From the NCBI GenBank assembly GCA_944384205.1, contig CALWSL010000022.1, positions 1 to 45,386 of the forward strand: a DNA stretch of 45,386 nt, in the 5' to 3' direction. Position 1 is the first letter of the stretch; every line of letters starts with the position of its first letter. The position numbers and the translations under genes are program-made. This DNA is from an uncultured Acetatifactor sp. (lineage in GTDB: Bacteria > Bacillota > Clostridia > Lachnospirales > Lachnospiraceae). A model generated the notes under the pieces. It made no database searches, was not told the DNA's origin, and worked only from the letters and a program-made list of their open reading frames with translations. Positions 1 to 6,907 of this stretch are shown one piece after another.

Positions 1-243
1 AAGCTCGATTTATGCGAAGAAGAAGCGGCTGAATTAACGCTGCGTGAGATCAGATGTCCGCGATGCAATTTCGTAATCGACAAAGTGTTTTCCGATGCAA
101 AAGGACATTTTCTTTCCAAATGTCCCAAGTGTAAAGCACAGTATATCATGAACTTCGCCTATTTCCGAAGACAGAAAGGAATCAGACGCCTCAAGTTAAA
201 ATATTACGGCGATGATTACTTCGAAAAAATGAATAATAAATAA
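1..243 (+). CDS. Zinc-ribbon protein, C-terminal 80 residues (5' truncated by window edge)
   Basis: An open frame runs from base 1 to the TAA at 241-243 and encodes 80 residues. Two CxxC pairs (CPRC at about residues 19-22 and CPKC at about 41-44) flank a short loop, giving a four-cysteine zinc ribbon. A basic tail rich in Arg, Lys and Tyr follows. Such small Com-like or Cys-rich zinc ribbons are common cargo at the ends of conjugative elements. The start lies outside the window. No specific function can be given. A strong terminator follows 50 bases downstream, so this gene ends a transcript. Confidence 0.6.
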   Translation, partial: KLDLCEEEAAELTLREIRCPRCNFVIDKVFSDAKGHFLSKCPKCKAQYIMNFAYFRRQKGIRRLKLKYYGDDYFEKMNNK

Positions 244-292
244 CGACTTTATATCGCGTATGCGGAGCCGATCTCAAGATCGTGACTGCCTT

Positions 293-362
293 AGCACCGT
301 ACAAAGCCGGAATCCGACAGGATAACCCCTGTCTGTGATTCTGCTTTTACGGTGCTTTTTTT
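293..362 (+). terminator. Rho-independent terminator after the zinc-ribbon gene
   Basis: AGCACCGTA (293-301) pairs perfectly with TACGGTGCT (348-356) and runs directly into a T tract (356-362). An inner hairpin GACAGG/CCTGTC (316-321 with 328-333) and an intermediate pairing GGAATC/GATTCT extend the structure into a long rod. It closes transcription of the element genes to the left. Confidence 0.85.
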
Positions 363-391
363 GTGCCTTCGCATCCGCTTTGTACGATGAT

Positions 392-437
392 AAGAAGTCC
401 TTTCCACGGCTGAACCGCTGCAGAAAGGACTTCTTTA
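392..437 (+). terminator. Perfect 13-bp inverted repeat, terminator-like hairpin
   Basis: AAGAAGTCCTTTC (392-404) is the exact reverse complement of GAAAGGACTTCTT (423-435). The 18-base loop holds a small CGG/CCG hairpin. Only a short T run follows. It lies about 100 bases before the sigma-like gene, so it could be a second terminator or a structured leader. Confidence 0.6.
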
Positions 438-533
438 TGTATACGGTCTTTTGGCAGAGTGCTATAGCCAGATATCCGTGATCCGGGATTTTGATTCACC
501 CATCAAAATCTCGAAATTACGGAGGAAAGGCAA

Positions 534-986
534 ATGGCAATCCATGAAAACAAAAAATATACCCTTACGGTTTATAACACCGTCACCCACAGGAATGAAG
601 AAATCGAGGTCACGCGGGAGGTGTATCACGCCTACCGCAGAACCGGATGGGGCATTGAAAATAATGACGCCAGTTTTTTTGCCCACGAAATTCAAATGAG
701 TGGTCTCATCGGCGGCGAGGACGGAGCATATGAGAATTTCAAGGAATTTATAGACACAGAAAACATTCCCGACAAAACAGTCGTTGCAGCAATGGAGCTG
801 GACGCGCTGCAGATAGCACTGTCAGCTTTGACGGGTGCGGACAAGGCGTTGGTACAAGCTCTGTTCTATGACGGACTGACAGAGCAGGAATATGCAGCAC
901 AGGTCGGGATTTCACAGCAGATGATCAACCGAAAGAAACAGCGCATTTTGAAATTGCTGAAAAAACTTTTGTCAGAGGGGTTGTAA
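534..986 (+). CDS. Sigma-70-like helix-turn-helix protein of mobile elements
   Basis: This encodes 150 residues. The C-terminal part (about residues 92-150) matches sigma region 4: a stretch with ALTGADKALVQALFYDGLTE followed by a helix-turn-helix (EQEYAAQVGISQQMINRKKQRILKLLKKLL, in parts). The N-terminal half is a variable domain without a core-binding region 2, so it is not a complete sigma factor. Proteins of this kind are common on Tn916/Tn1549-like conjugative elements, where they are thought to help control element genes. The start is set by GGAGGAAAGG about 5 bases before ATG. The role as a regulator is inferred from the fold. Confidence 0.7.
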   Translation: MAIHENKKYTLTVYNTVTHRNEEIEVTREVYHAYRRTGWGIENNDASFFAHEIQMSGLIGGEDGAYENFKEFIDTENIPDKTVVAAMELDALQIALSALTGADKALVQALFYDGLTEQEYAAQVGISQQMINRKKQRILKLLKKLLSEGL

Positions 987-1036
987 AAGGACGGACTTCT
1001 TACCCTATACAAGCGAGAAAAAAGAAATTCTTTCTC

Positions 1037-1065
1037 TCCGTCTTCTGTTCTTTCAGGAAGACGGA
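1037..1065 (+). other. Perfect 9-bp inverted repeat in the 987-1472 gene-free stretch
   Basis: TCCGTCTTC (1037-1045) pairs with GAAGACGGA (1057-1065) over an 11-base loop. No T tract follows. A TTGACA-like box (1074-1079) stands just downstream without a convincing -10. The rest of 987-1149 shows no ORF. The hairpin may be part of a leader for the structured RNA that follows. Confidence 0.4.
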
Positions 1066-1159
1066 TCGTTCCTTGACAAAAGAATAAGTCCGTCAGCAAA
1101 TACTTTCCGTCTGCTGTTCCGAAAGGGACAAGCGGTCTGTTTCTCTTTGAAAACAGATA

Positions 1160-1390
1160 ATGCGGCAGCACCGCATGAATCGCCATGACAGGCTGCGGAA
1201 AGCCAACACCCCGTCCAGTCAAAAGTCGAGCGTGAAACGGCATGAAAGAGCCGCGATCCGTCGCAACCAAAGAGGGCGGCCGGGTGAGAACCACGCGGAG
1301 GTGAAATTCCTGGGGAGCCGAGCAGCTATCGGCTGTTTGCATGAGCGCCGTTGATCACGGAAGTTGAGAACAAATATGATCATGCAAACG
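1160..1390 (+). ncRNA. Candidate structured noncoding RNA (possibly of the raiA class)
   Basis: The stretch is GC-rich with little coding character. It contains nested pairings: GTTTGCATGA (1335-1344) pairs exactly with TCATGCAAAC (1380-1389) and encloses a CCGT/ACGG hairpin (1348-1351 with 1357-1360), while CAGC/GCTG pairs around 1323-1334. It ends shortly before a strong terminator hairpin, as an independent small RNA would. Its size of about 230 bases and its place on an integrative element recall the raiA RNA motif reported from Firmicutes and Actinobacteria. That family assignment is from memory and uncertain. A covariance-model search would settle it. The 5' end is not defined by the sequence. 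Confidence 0.5.
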
Positions 1391-1405
1391 CAAAACGATT
1401 TTACA

Positions 1406-1446
1406 GCACAAGGGGCAAGGTCTGACCTTTGTCCCTTGTGCATTTA
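1406..1446 (+). terminator. Terminator hairpin after the structured RNA
   Basis: GCACAAGGG (1406-1414) pairs with CCCTTGTGC (1433-1441). An inner AAGGT/ACCTT pairing continues the stem to a 3-base loop. The tail ATTTACTT is only moderately T-rich. It separates the RNA from the mazF-like gene. Confidence 0.7.
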
Positions 1447-1472
1447 CTTAAACTACTCGGAGGTACTCAGGA

Positions 1473-1829
1473 ATGAAAAATGTAAAGCGCGGCGAAATCT
1501 ACTACGCTGATTTATCTCCCGTCATCGGGAGCGAACAGGACGGTATGCGCCCTGTTCTGATTCTGCAAAACGACATAGGAAACCGGTTCAGCCCCACAAC
1601 GATTGTGATACCGCTCACTTCGATACAGAAGAAAAAATCACAGCCTACCCACGTCATCGTTGACTGTGATTTTTTAGAGAGCGAATCTACGCTGCTTTTG
1701 GAACAGGTCCGCACGATTGATAAAACACGCCTGTCTGATTATCTCGGACAGATTTCCAAAGAGGATATGGAACGTGTCGAAACCGCAATGGCGGTCAGCC
1801 TTGGATTCGGAGGTGCAGCAAATGACTGA
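1473..1829 (+). CDS. MazF/PemK-type endoribonuclease toxin
   Basis: This encodes 118 residues, the usual size of MazF. The N-terminus has the family pattern KRGEIYYADLSP, then GSEQDGMRPVLIL with the conserved Arg, then the TTIVIPLTS strand. Family members are sequence-specific mRNA interferases. GGAGG lies just upstream of the ATG at 1473. No MazE-like antitoxin is seen upstream, where a terminator sits instead. The next ORF overlaps by 8 bases and may be a partner. On mobile elements such genes can act in maintenance, but whether this one is toxic is not shown. Confidence 0.88.
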   Translation: MKNVKRGEIYYADLSPVIGSEQDGMRPVLILQNDIGNRFSPTTIVIPLTSIQKKKSQPTHVIVDCDFLESESTLLLEQVRTIDKTRLSDYLGQISKEDMERVETAMAVSLGFGGAAND

Positions 1830-1992
1830 AAAAGAAAACGCCGCTGTTCAGAAAGCCTCTCTCTGTTACAGCATCAATATGCTTCGCCTTCTGCTGTCCA
1901 TGCAGCTGATTACCGAGGAAGAATATAACCGTATCCTCTGCCACACAGCGGAGCATTACGATCCACAGAAAAAGATATGTCTTATCTCTTGA
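1822..1992 (+). CDS. Small SHOCT-like protein overlapping the mazF-type gene
   Basis: This encodes 56 residues, read in a different frame and overlapping the toxin gene by 8 bases, with GGAGGTG placed inside the toxin gene upstream of its ATG. The middle (LRLLLSMQLITEEEYNRI) resembles the short C-terminal SHOCT-type helix pair, in which a small residue and IT-x-EE are conserved. The layout implies translation coupled to the toxin. It could be a toxin partner or an oligomerisation adaptor for the recombinase gene that follows. No function is established from sequence. Confidence 0.6.
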   Translation: MTEKENAAVQKASLCYSINMLRLLLSMQLITEEEYNRILCHTAEHYDPQKKICLIS

Positions 1993-2103
1993 TTTTCGCC
2001 ATAGTCGCTGGATGTATGCGAACTCTTGTGGTATCCTTCGTGTTGCCGCAAGGATAAGCGGCAATATAAGCGGACAAACCGTCTGCGGAAAGGAAGAACC
2101 ATA

Positions 2104-3207
2104 ATGAAAACCATCACTGAACTAACTATCCCTAAAAAGGAAGAAAAGCTCATCAGGTTGGCTCCGTATATCCGCGTATCCAGCAATTCCGATGATCAGC
2201 TCCTTTCCTTCGCCGCACAGGTCAGGTATTACACCGACTACACGGCAGCGCATTCCGAATATGAGCTGGTAGACATTTATGCTGATGAAGGCATCACCGG
2301 AACGGAGATGAAAAAGCGCGACGATTTCAACCGGCTAATCTATGACTGTAAAAAACGAAAAATTGATCGTATCATTACCAAGTCCATCTCACGCTTCGCA
2401 CGGAATACCACAGAGCTGCTGACTGTAGTACGAATGTTAAGGGAAATAGGCGTCAGCGTTTACTTCGAAGAGCAAGGCATCGACACGGAAACCCTTGATC
2501 TTGAAATGATCCTGACTTTCCCCGGCATGGCTGCACAGAAAGAATCAGAAACTATTTCCGAAAATATGCGGTGGAGTTATCAGAAACGAATGGAATCCGG
2601 CGAATTCAACTGCTGCCGAGCTGCTTACGGGTATGAACTCGTAAATGGAGAGCTTCGTGTTAATGATACGGAGGCGGCGGTTGTACGTCGGATTTTTCAT
2701 CTCTACCTGCAAGGCTGCGGCAAACAGGCCATTGCCAATCAGCTGAATGCAGAGGAGGTTCCCAAACGGTACGGATACACAACATGGCATTCGTTCACCA
2801 TTGATTATATTCTCAACAATGAGCGATATATGGGAGATGCGCTGCTGCAAAAGAGTTACACTACCGATGCTCTGCCATACCGCAAAAGGCGGAACCGAGG
2901 CGAAAAGGCGCAGTTTTATGTTGAAAACAGTAATCCCGCTATCGTGAGCAGAGAAACCTATCAGGCTGCGCAGGAACTGCAAAAAAGCAAGTCGAAGGGC
3001 TGTTTTGTGAAAAAAGACCGGTATCCCTTAAGCACAATGCTGAAGTGCCCCGTCTGCGGACACAACTACCGCAGACAGATTGTCAATGGAAAAGCTTATT
3101 GGGTATGTTCCTACAAAGCATCGGGACGCTTGGAATGTACCAGTGAACGCATATCGGAAGAAGCGGCGAAAGAAGCCTTTGTGCGGATGACAGACAAGCT
3201 CATATAA
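2104..3207 (+). CDS. Large serine recombinase (integrase/resolvase family), C-terminally truncated
   Basis: This encodes 367 residues. The N-terminal resolvase catalytic domain (about residues 18-165) has the nucleophile region YIRVSS and the RFARN motif. A recombinase domain follows (about 180-280), and then a zinc ribbon with CPVCGHNYRR and a second Cys pair near residues 340-350. Such integrases are normally 500 or more residues with a coiled coil after the zinc ribbon. Here the frame stops about 20 residues after the ribbon, where the + strand meets the reversed tail of an ADP-ribosylglycohydrolase gene. The start ATG has AAAGGAAG upstream and follows several short hairpins. It probably no longer drives integration. 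Confidence 0.85.
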   Translation: MKTITELTIPKKEEKLIRLAPYIRVSSNSDDQLLSFAAQVRYYTDYTAAHSEYELVDIYADEGITGTEMKKRDDFNRLIYDCKKRKIDRIITKSISRFARNTTELLTVVRMLREIGVSVYFEEQGIDTETLDLEMILTFPGMAAQKESETISENMRWSYQKRMESGEFNCCRAAYGYELVNGELRVNDTEAAVVRRIFHLYLQGCGKQAIANQLNAEEVPKRYGYTTWHSFTIDYILNNERYMGDALLQKSYTTDALPYRKRRNRGEKAQFYVENSNPAIVSRETYQAAQELQKSKSKGCFVKKDRYPLSTMLKCPVCGHNYRRQIVNGKAYWVCSYKASGRLECTSERISEEAAKEAFVRMTDKLI

Positions 3208-4365
3208 AGGAATTGACATGATGACATTTCCACACTGTTTGCGCCTTGATTCCTCTTCCCCTGTGAAAAAATAAAACCATTCTTCATCCTTTCCTTCTGT
3301 CACGGTATCCATGTGTAATCTGACATCGTGATCCAGTGTAAGGGTATCCCCTTCCTTGAGATGATACACATCCAAATCAGAAAACACGTCTTCCCCCACC
3401 GTTACAAAAGGCACCAATACATGACCTTTACTTTTCATTCTTGAACAAAGCATTGTCAGCAAAAACAGAAAGCTATCCTTGTCATCTTTCGCATACATCT
3501 GATGTATAGCTGTCTCAATGGCAGCATTTCCGGATAAATCTTCATTTTCATCTGAGTGATATACTCTCCTGCCAATGGTTTCATCAAATAACTGCATCAC
3601 ATGTAAGATATCCTCACTTACCCGGTTTCTGCATTCTGCCCGTAAAATCGCTGACATATCATAAAATGCTTCTGCGATACTTCCTGTTATAGCTGCGAGG
3701 GTATCCGTGTCACCGCCAAGTGAGACTGCATTTCTTACTGCATCCTCGAAATTTTCAGACTCCAGAAACGCAATGATTGCTTCCGGAACCGTTTGCTGGC
3801 AACTTTCCACATGATGATAAGTCGGTCTTATTTCATCCAATGTACGATTCAAATCATATCCAAACTCTTTGACTACATACTCTCTGATACCATCCTTATT
3901 CACCCCATGCCTTGCCAAAAAGATACAGCTTGCCGTAGCCTCTGCTCCTTTGATACCTTCCGGATGGTTATGTGTTACTTCCGCTGTGTAAGCTGCCACC
4001 TCCCTGGTTCTCTCTAAAGTAGGATAAAGCCAGCCAACCGCAGACACCCGCATTGCAGAACCATTTCCATAACTGTTATATGACTTCGGGCTTCGAGCTG
4101 AGAGCCAATAGCGAAATCTTCCGCCATATCCGGCATGAGGGTATCGCTTTCCCCAGTCCTGCATATTTGCTATCATAGCCTCCTCAATTTCTTCCTTTGT
4201 AGCATCCGGACCTACAGCAATTAAAGCCTCTGCGATTGCAGCTGTCATTACAGAATCATCCGTAAACTGACAACCTTTTGTAAACAGTTCAAAATCCTTT
4301 GTCTTAGCTCCTCTATCAAACTCAAATGGACTTCCAATAATATCACCTAATATTGCTCCGTACAT
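3028..4365 (-). CDS. ADP-ribosylglycohydrolase (DraG/ARH fold) with an abnormal C-terminus
   Basis: This encodes 445 residues and opens with MYGAILGDIIGSPFEF, typical of the family. Metal-binding motifs are present: FTDDSVMTAA near residue 36 and GGDTDTLAAITG near residue 220. The enzyme would remove ADP-ribose from proteins or small molecules. A second domain (about 275-385), with a VLVPFVTV strand, a DEEWFYFFTGEEE stretch and a closing SIPLYEL, looks SseB-like. From about residue 387 the frame is antisense to the truncated recombinase, so the native C-terminus is lost or replaced. The start is chosen at 4365 because AGGAGG lies directly upstream. An in-frame ATG at 4398 lacks this. Confidence 0.85.
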   Translation of the reverse strand: MYGAILGDIIGSPFEFDRGAKTKDFELFTKGCQFTDDSVMTAAIAEALIAVGPDATKEEIEEAMIANMQDWGKRYPHAGYGGRFRYWLSARSPKSYNSYGNGSAMRVSAVGWLYPTLERTREVAAYTAEVTHNHPEGIKGAEATASCIFLARHGVNKDGIREYVVKEFGYDLNRTLDEIRPTYHHVESCQQTVPEAIIAFLESENFEDAVRNAVSLGGDTDTLAAITGSIAEAFYDMSAILRAECRNRVSEDILHVMQLFDETIGRRVYHSDENEDLSGNAAIETAIHQMYAKDDKDSFLFLLTMLCSRMKSKGHVLVPFVTVGEDVFSDLDVYHLKEGDTLTLDHDVRLHMDTVTEGKDEEWFYFFTGEEESRRKQCGNVIMSIPLYELVCHPHKGFFRRFFRYAFTGTFQASRCFVGTYPISFSIDNLSAVVVSADGALQHCA

Positions 4366-4724
4366 AGCTCCTCCTATCTCCGGTCTGTTCCGGCTCATTG
4401 CATTTATTTCTTTCTTACAGTTACATTATATATTTGCAGTTAATCTATTTGGTCGCTGAACGGGCGACACTTTCAGACAAAAGGGAAACGCCAGCATATA
4501 GAATACTGAAATCAGAAAATAGAGGGAAAGTCAAAATTAAATACAGCGATGTATATTCTCAAATAAATACACATCGCTGTATGAGTTTTATCTACTATCC
4601 TAAATATCATTTTTTCAATCTATCATCGTGTCATCAAAACTTAGAAAAAATCCAATTTTAGACATAAGACTTTTATAATATCCCTTTAGTAATAACCATA
4701 TACAAATAATCTAAATGAACATTA
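4366..4724. other. AT-rich intergenic stretch between the glycohydrolase and hydrolase operons
   Basis: This 359-base gap has a TATAAT box on the - strand (4435-4440) about 70 bases before the glycohydrolase start, with a weak -35. It also holds a 5-bp GTCGC/GCGAC hairpin near 4452-4469 and the terminator at 4533-4582. No convincing ORF is present. Confidence 0.5.
4533..4582 (-). terminator. Terminator of the cell-surface hydrolase operon
   Basis: ATACAGCGATGT (4541-4552) is an exact inverted copy of ACATCGCTGTAT (4571-4582) around an 18-base loop. Read on the - strand it is followed by TTAATTTTGA. It lies 140 bases past the stop of the last hydrolase gene. Confidence 0.65.
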
Positions 4725-5651
4725 TCAATTAACAAAATATAAATCTGCATATTCAAGAGATTTATTTAAAAAATCTTGTAACTTGTCCAAATCATTATAC
4801 ATACCATGATTTGACTTTGTAAACTCTATGTATTCATAGGTGACATTGTAGTTATCATAAGCATCCATCAAATAAAACTTTTGACTTAATGGAACGCAAT
4901 GATCAATTAATCCATAACCGATTAATGAAGGAACCGACTCCTCATTTACTATACAAGCCGGTGAAATATTCTGAATCTCCATATCATAATCTTCCAAATC
5001 TTTTCCCGTCATCATTTTACAAAATGCCAATTCCGAATCCAATTTGTCAACCTTCATAAGTAATGTCCATTCAGAAGGTTCAAAATAGGTAGGCGCTGCT
5101 AATTGAAAAACAAACTTAACCGGAATTACAGAATTTCCATTATATGCCAGATTCATAGCAAGTGTTCCACCAGCAGATACTCCGCATGGAGCCATTCCCT
5201 CAATATGATATCCCAAATCTTTGGTCTTCTGCTTTATCGCCTTAACTGCATTTTCTATCTCCTCATTCATTAAATATATGGATGCATCTTTGCCCTGATT
5301 TTGAAGCGTATAATCTACAGAAGCTGCGATAAATCCCTTGGTGGCATAATACTTACACCAAGTCTCTCCGTCATCTTTTGAACCTGAATTGAAACTGCCA
5401 CCATGAATAAACAGAATCAAATATTGATTCTCAGACTTTTCTAATCCGGTTGGTATATATAGGTCATATTGATTTCCATTGTCGTTCTCATAATCAAGAT
5501 TACGATATATCTCACCCACACTTTTGTCCCATTTAACTCTCATCAGTCTTTCCGGAGCACTCCCTAACAGCATTATCCTTATTAGGGCACTGATTAGAAA
5601 TGTGACAATAAATGTGATGACATATATTATGATTTTTCTTCTCTTTTTCAT
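4725..5651 (-). CDS. Membrane-anchored alpha/beta hydrolase (esterase/lipase-like), second copy
   Basis: This encodes 308 residues. A single N-terminal membrane segment (about 7-29) after a KKRRK start predicts an extracytoplasmic catalytic domain. HGG (83-85) is the oxyanion motif of the hormone-sensitive-lipase/esterase group, GVSAGG (157-162) holds the nucleophile Ser159, and Asp250 and His282 complete the likely triad. Its start codon overlaps the stop of a 32-residue membrane peptide gene (ATGA). It is a diverged paralogue of the hydrolase gene just upstream. The substrate is unknown. Small carbohydrate or peptide esters at the cell surface are possible. Confidence 0.8.
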   Translation of the reverse strand: MKKRRKIIIYVITFIVTFLISALIRIMLLGSAPERLMRVKWDKSVGEIYRNLDYENDNGNQYDLYIPTGLEKSENQYLILFIHGGSFNSGSKDDGETWCKYYATKGFIAASVDYTLQNQGKDASIYLMNEEIENAVKAIKQKTKDLGYHIEGMAPCGVSAGGTLAMNLAYNGNSVIPVKFVFQLAAPTYFEPSEWTLLMKVDKLDSELAFCKMMTGKDLEDYDMEIQNISPACIVNEESVPSLIGYGLIDHCVPLSQKFYLMDAYDNYNVTYEYIEFTKSNHGMYNDLDKLQDFLNKSLEYADLYFVN

Positions 5652-5746
5652 ATGATATTATCCAGCAATAATTTGCCACATACCGCTCCTAATATAATGG
5701 CAACGATTATTACCGCCAACAAAACAGCTATTTCCTTCTTATTCAT
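5648..5746 (-). CDS. Single-pass membrane peptide (32 residues) coupled to a hydrolase gene
   Basis: The peptide starts MNKKEIAVLL, has one hydrophobic helix of about 20 residues ending in Gly-Ala-Val-Cys-Gly, and closes with KLLLDNII. The ATG at 5746 has GAGG about 10 bases upstream. Its TGA overlaps the ATG of the next gene in an ATGA, the layout of translational coupling. A longer in-frame extension upstream overlaps the preceding hydrolase gene and is unlikely. The same arrangement recurs one gene upstream, which supports it being real. Function unknown. Confidence 0.6.
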   Translation of the reverse strand: MNKKEIAVLLAVIIVAIILGAVCGKLLLDNII

Positions 5747-5762
5747 CCTTAATAACCTCTTA

Positions 5763-6758
5763 CTATTCCACTGGCATGTATTTATCCAAATATTCCTCAA
5801 CCGACTCCATCCATTGTTTTGATATCTTGTTATCATTCTGGAGTCCGTGTCCTGAATGAGGCAACTCATAATACTTGTAATCAACACCGTTTTCTTCTAA
5901 TGTATTTTTAAGCCTAATTGATGCAAGAAATGGCTGTATCCTATCACAGGTACCGTAGGCGACAACCGTTGGAATAGGATTCTTATTCACCCATTCTGCA
6001 GCGGATATTTCTTTCATTTTTGAAACATAACTTCCATCCTTTATCTCATCCGATGTAATCTCTGTTCCCGCCATTACTCCAAATAGACCTGCAGCTGCTG
6101 TCCGAGACTCATCGCTGTCCTGACCAAATCCATAGATTCCCCAATCCTCCACATAAAAACTGGAAGGTCCCACTGCACCAAAGGTAAATACTACAGGAAC
6201 CGGTGCTTCATCAGCATCACGATAGGCATAAATCATTGCTAAGGCATGACCTGCCGAGCCACCTGCAACAGTCATCTTGTCAATGGAATAGCCTCGATTT
6301 TTCGCAGACTCAATCACCTGTGGTATAGCAGCCTTTATTTCATTTGATTCCAATAATACACTGGCATTGTTTGTATCTGTACGCAAGGTGTAGTTAATTC
6401 CGGCTGCAACATAGCCTTTACTGCACAGCCAGGCTAACATACTTTCATCATCTGCCTTATCTCCGGATGTAAAACCACCTGCATGTAAATATACAACCAA
6501 ACCATATGTATCCTTTGAGGAATCCTTTGGCAAATAGATGTCAAACTTATTTGCCTCTCCATCTCCATAAGATATATCGGTAATCTTCGTCCCTATTTCA
6601 TCACTCCAAGCGACTGAATACTGTGACTGCCAAGCCGGTTTTAATACAAACTTTGAAATCACCCCTGCCAAAAATGCAAATATAAAAATCAAAACACCTA
6701 ACCAAATTGGCATAATTCTATTCTTTTTCTCCTTCTTTTCTTTACTTCGTTTCATCAT
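5763..6758 (-). CDS. Membrane-anchored alpha/beta hydrolase (esterase/lipase-like), first copy
   Basis: This encodes 331 residues. A very basic N-terminus precedes a membrane helix (about 18-38). The oxyanion motif is HAGGF (92-96). The nucleophile elbow is GGSAGH with Ser168, and Asp272 and His304 are likely triad partners. The protein shares layout and many segments (for example the GD/DD stretch after the oxyanion loop and the YTLR/YTLQ region) with the gene downstream, so the two arose by duplication. The start overlaps the stop of a 44-residue membrane peptide. GGAGGT sits 8 bases upstream. The substrate is not evident. Confidence 0.8.
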   Translation of the reverse strand: MMKRSKEKKEKKNRIMPIWLGVLIFIFAFLAGVISKFVLKPAWQSQYSVAWSDEIGTKITDISYGDGEANKFDIYLPKDSSKDTYGLVVYLHAGGFTSGDKADDESMLAWLCSKGYVAAGINYTLRTDTNNASVLLESNEIKAAIPQVIESAKNRGYSIDKMTVAGGSAGHALAMIYAYRDADEAPVPVVFTFGAVGPSSFYVEDWGIYGFGQDSDESRTAAAGLFGVMAGTEITSDEIKDGSYVSKMKEISAAEWVNKNPIPTVVAYGTCDRIQPFLASIRLKNTLEENGVDYKYYELPHSGHGLQNDNKISKQWMESVEEYLDKYMPVE

Positions 6759-6889
6759 AGTATATTACCTCCAAACAAGGTTCCTCCAAGCAAAAGATTC
6801 ATAAATCCTCTTACTGCCAATCTTCCTAAAATAAAAGCGATTATTACAATAGCAACAATAAGTATAATGCGTTTTGTTGTAAGTGACAT
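6755..6889 (-). CDS. Single-pass membrane peptide (44 residues) coupled to a hydrolase gene
   Basis: The peptide begins MSLTTKRIIL, has one helix (about residues 8-24) and a Gly-rich tail (LLLGGTLFGGNIL). GGAG lies 6-7 bases before the ATG at 6889. Its stop overlaps the next start as ATGATG. It pairs with the 331-residue hydrolase in the same manner as the 32-residue peptide pairs with its hydrolase. It might help anchor, fold or export the enzyme, but this is inference. Confidence 0.6.
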   Translation of the reverse strand: MSLTTKRIILIVAIVIIAFILGRLAVRGFMNLLLGGTLFGGNIL

Positions 6890-6907
6890 ATCTTTCTCCT
6901 TTACATA

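Larger units (their letters stand above)
1..3207 (+). mobile_element. Terminal part of an integrative/conjugative-type element, truncated at its right end
   Basis: The block contains a zinc-ribbon protein, a sigma-like HTH protein, a structured RNA, a MazF-like toxin and a large serine recombinase, all on the + strand. This gene set is typical of the integration end of Clostridia conjugative or mobilisable elements. The recombinase ends abruptly after its zinc ribbon and overlaps the tail of a chromosomal-type gene on the other strand, so the right end appears deleted or rearranged near 3205. The left side continues beyond the window. Attachment sites were not identified. That it is one element is inferred from gene content and shared orientation. 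Confidence 0.6.

Noticed and set aside
866-1342. 158-residue frame on the - strand
   Set aside because: It is antisense to the sigma-like gene end and the structured RNA, has no ribosome site, and its composition is not protein-like.
1160-1390. Group II intron or maturase-associated RNA
   Set aside because: No domain V hairpin or reverse transcriptase was found, and the element is too short.
5651-5887. 79-residue form of the 32-residue peptide gene
   Set aside because: The extra N-terminal part overlaps the coding end of the preceding hydrolase and has no ribosome site.
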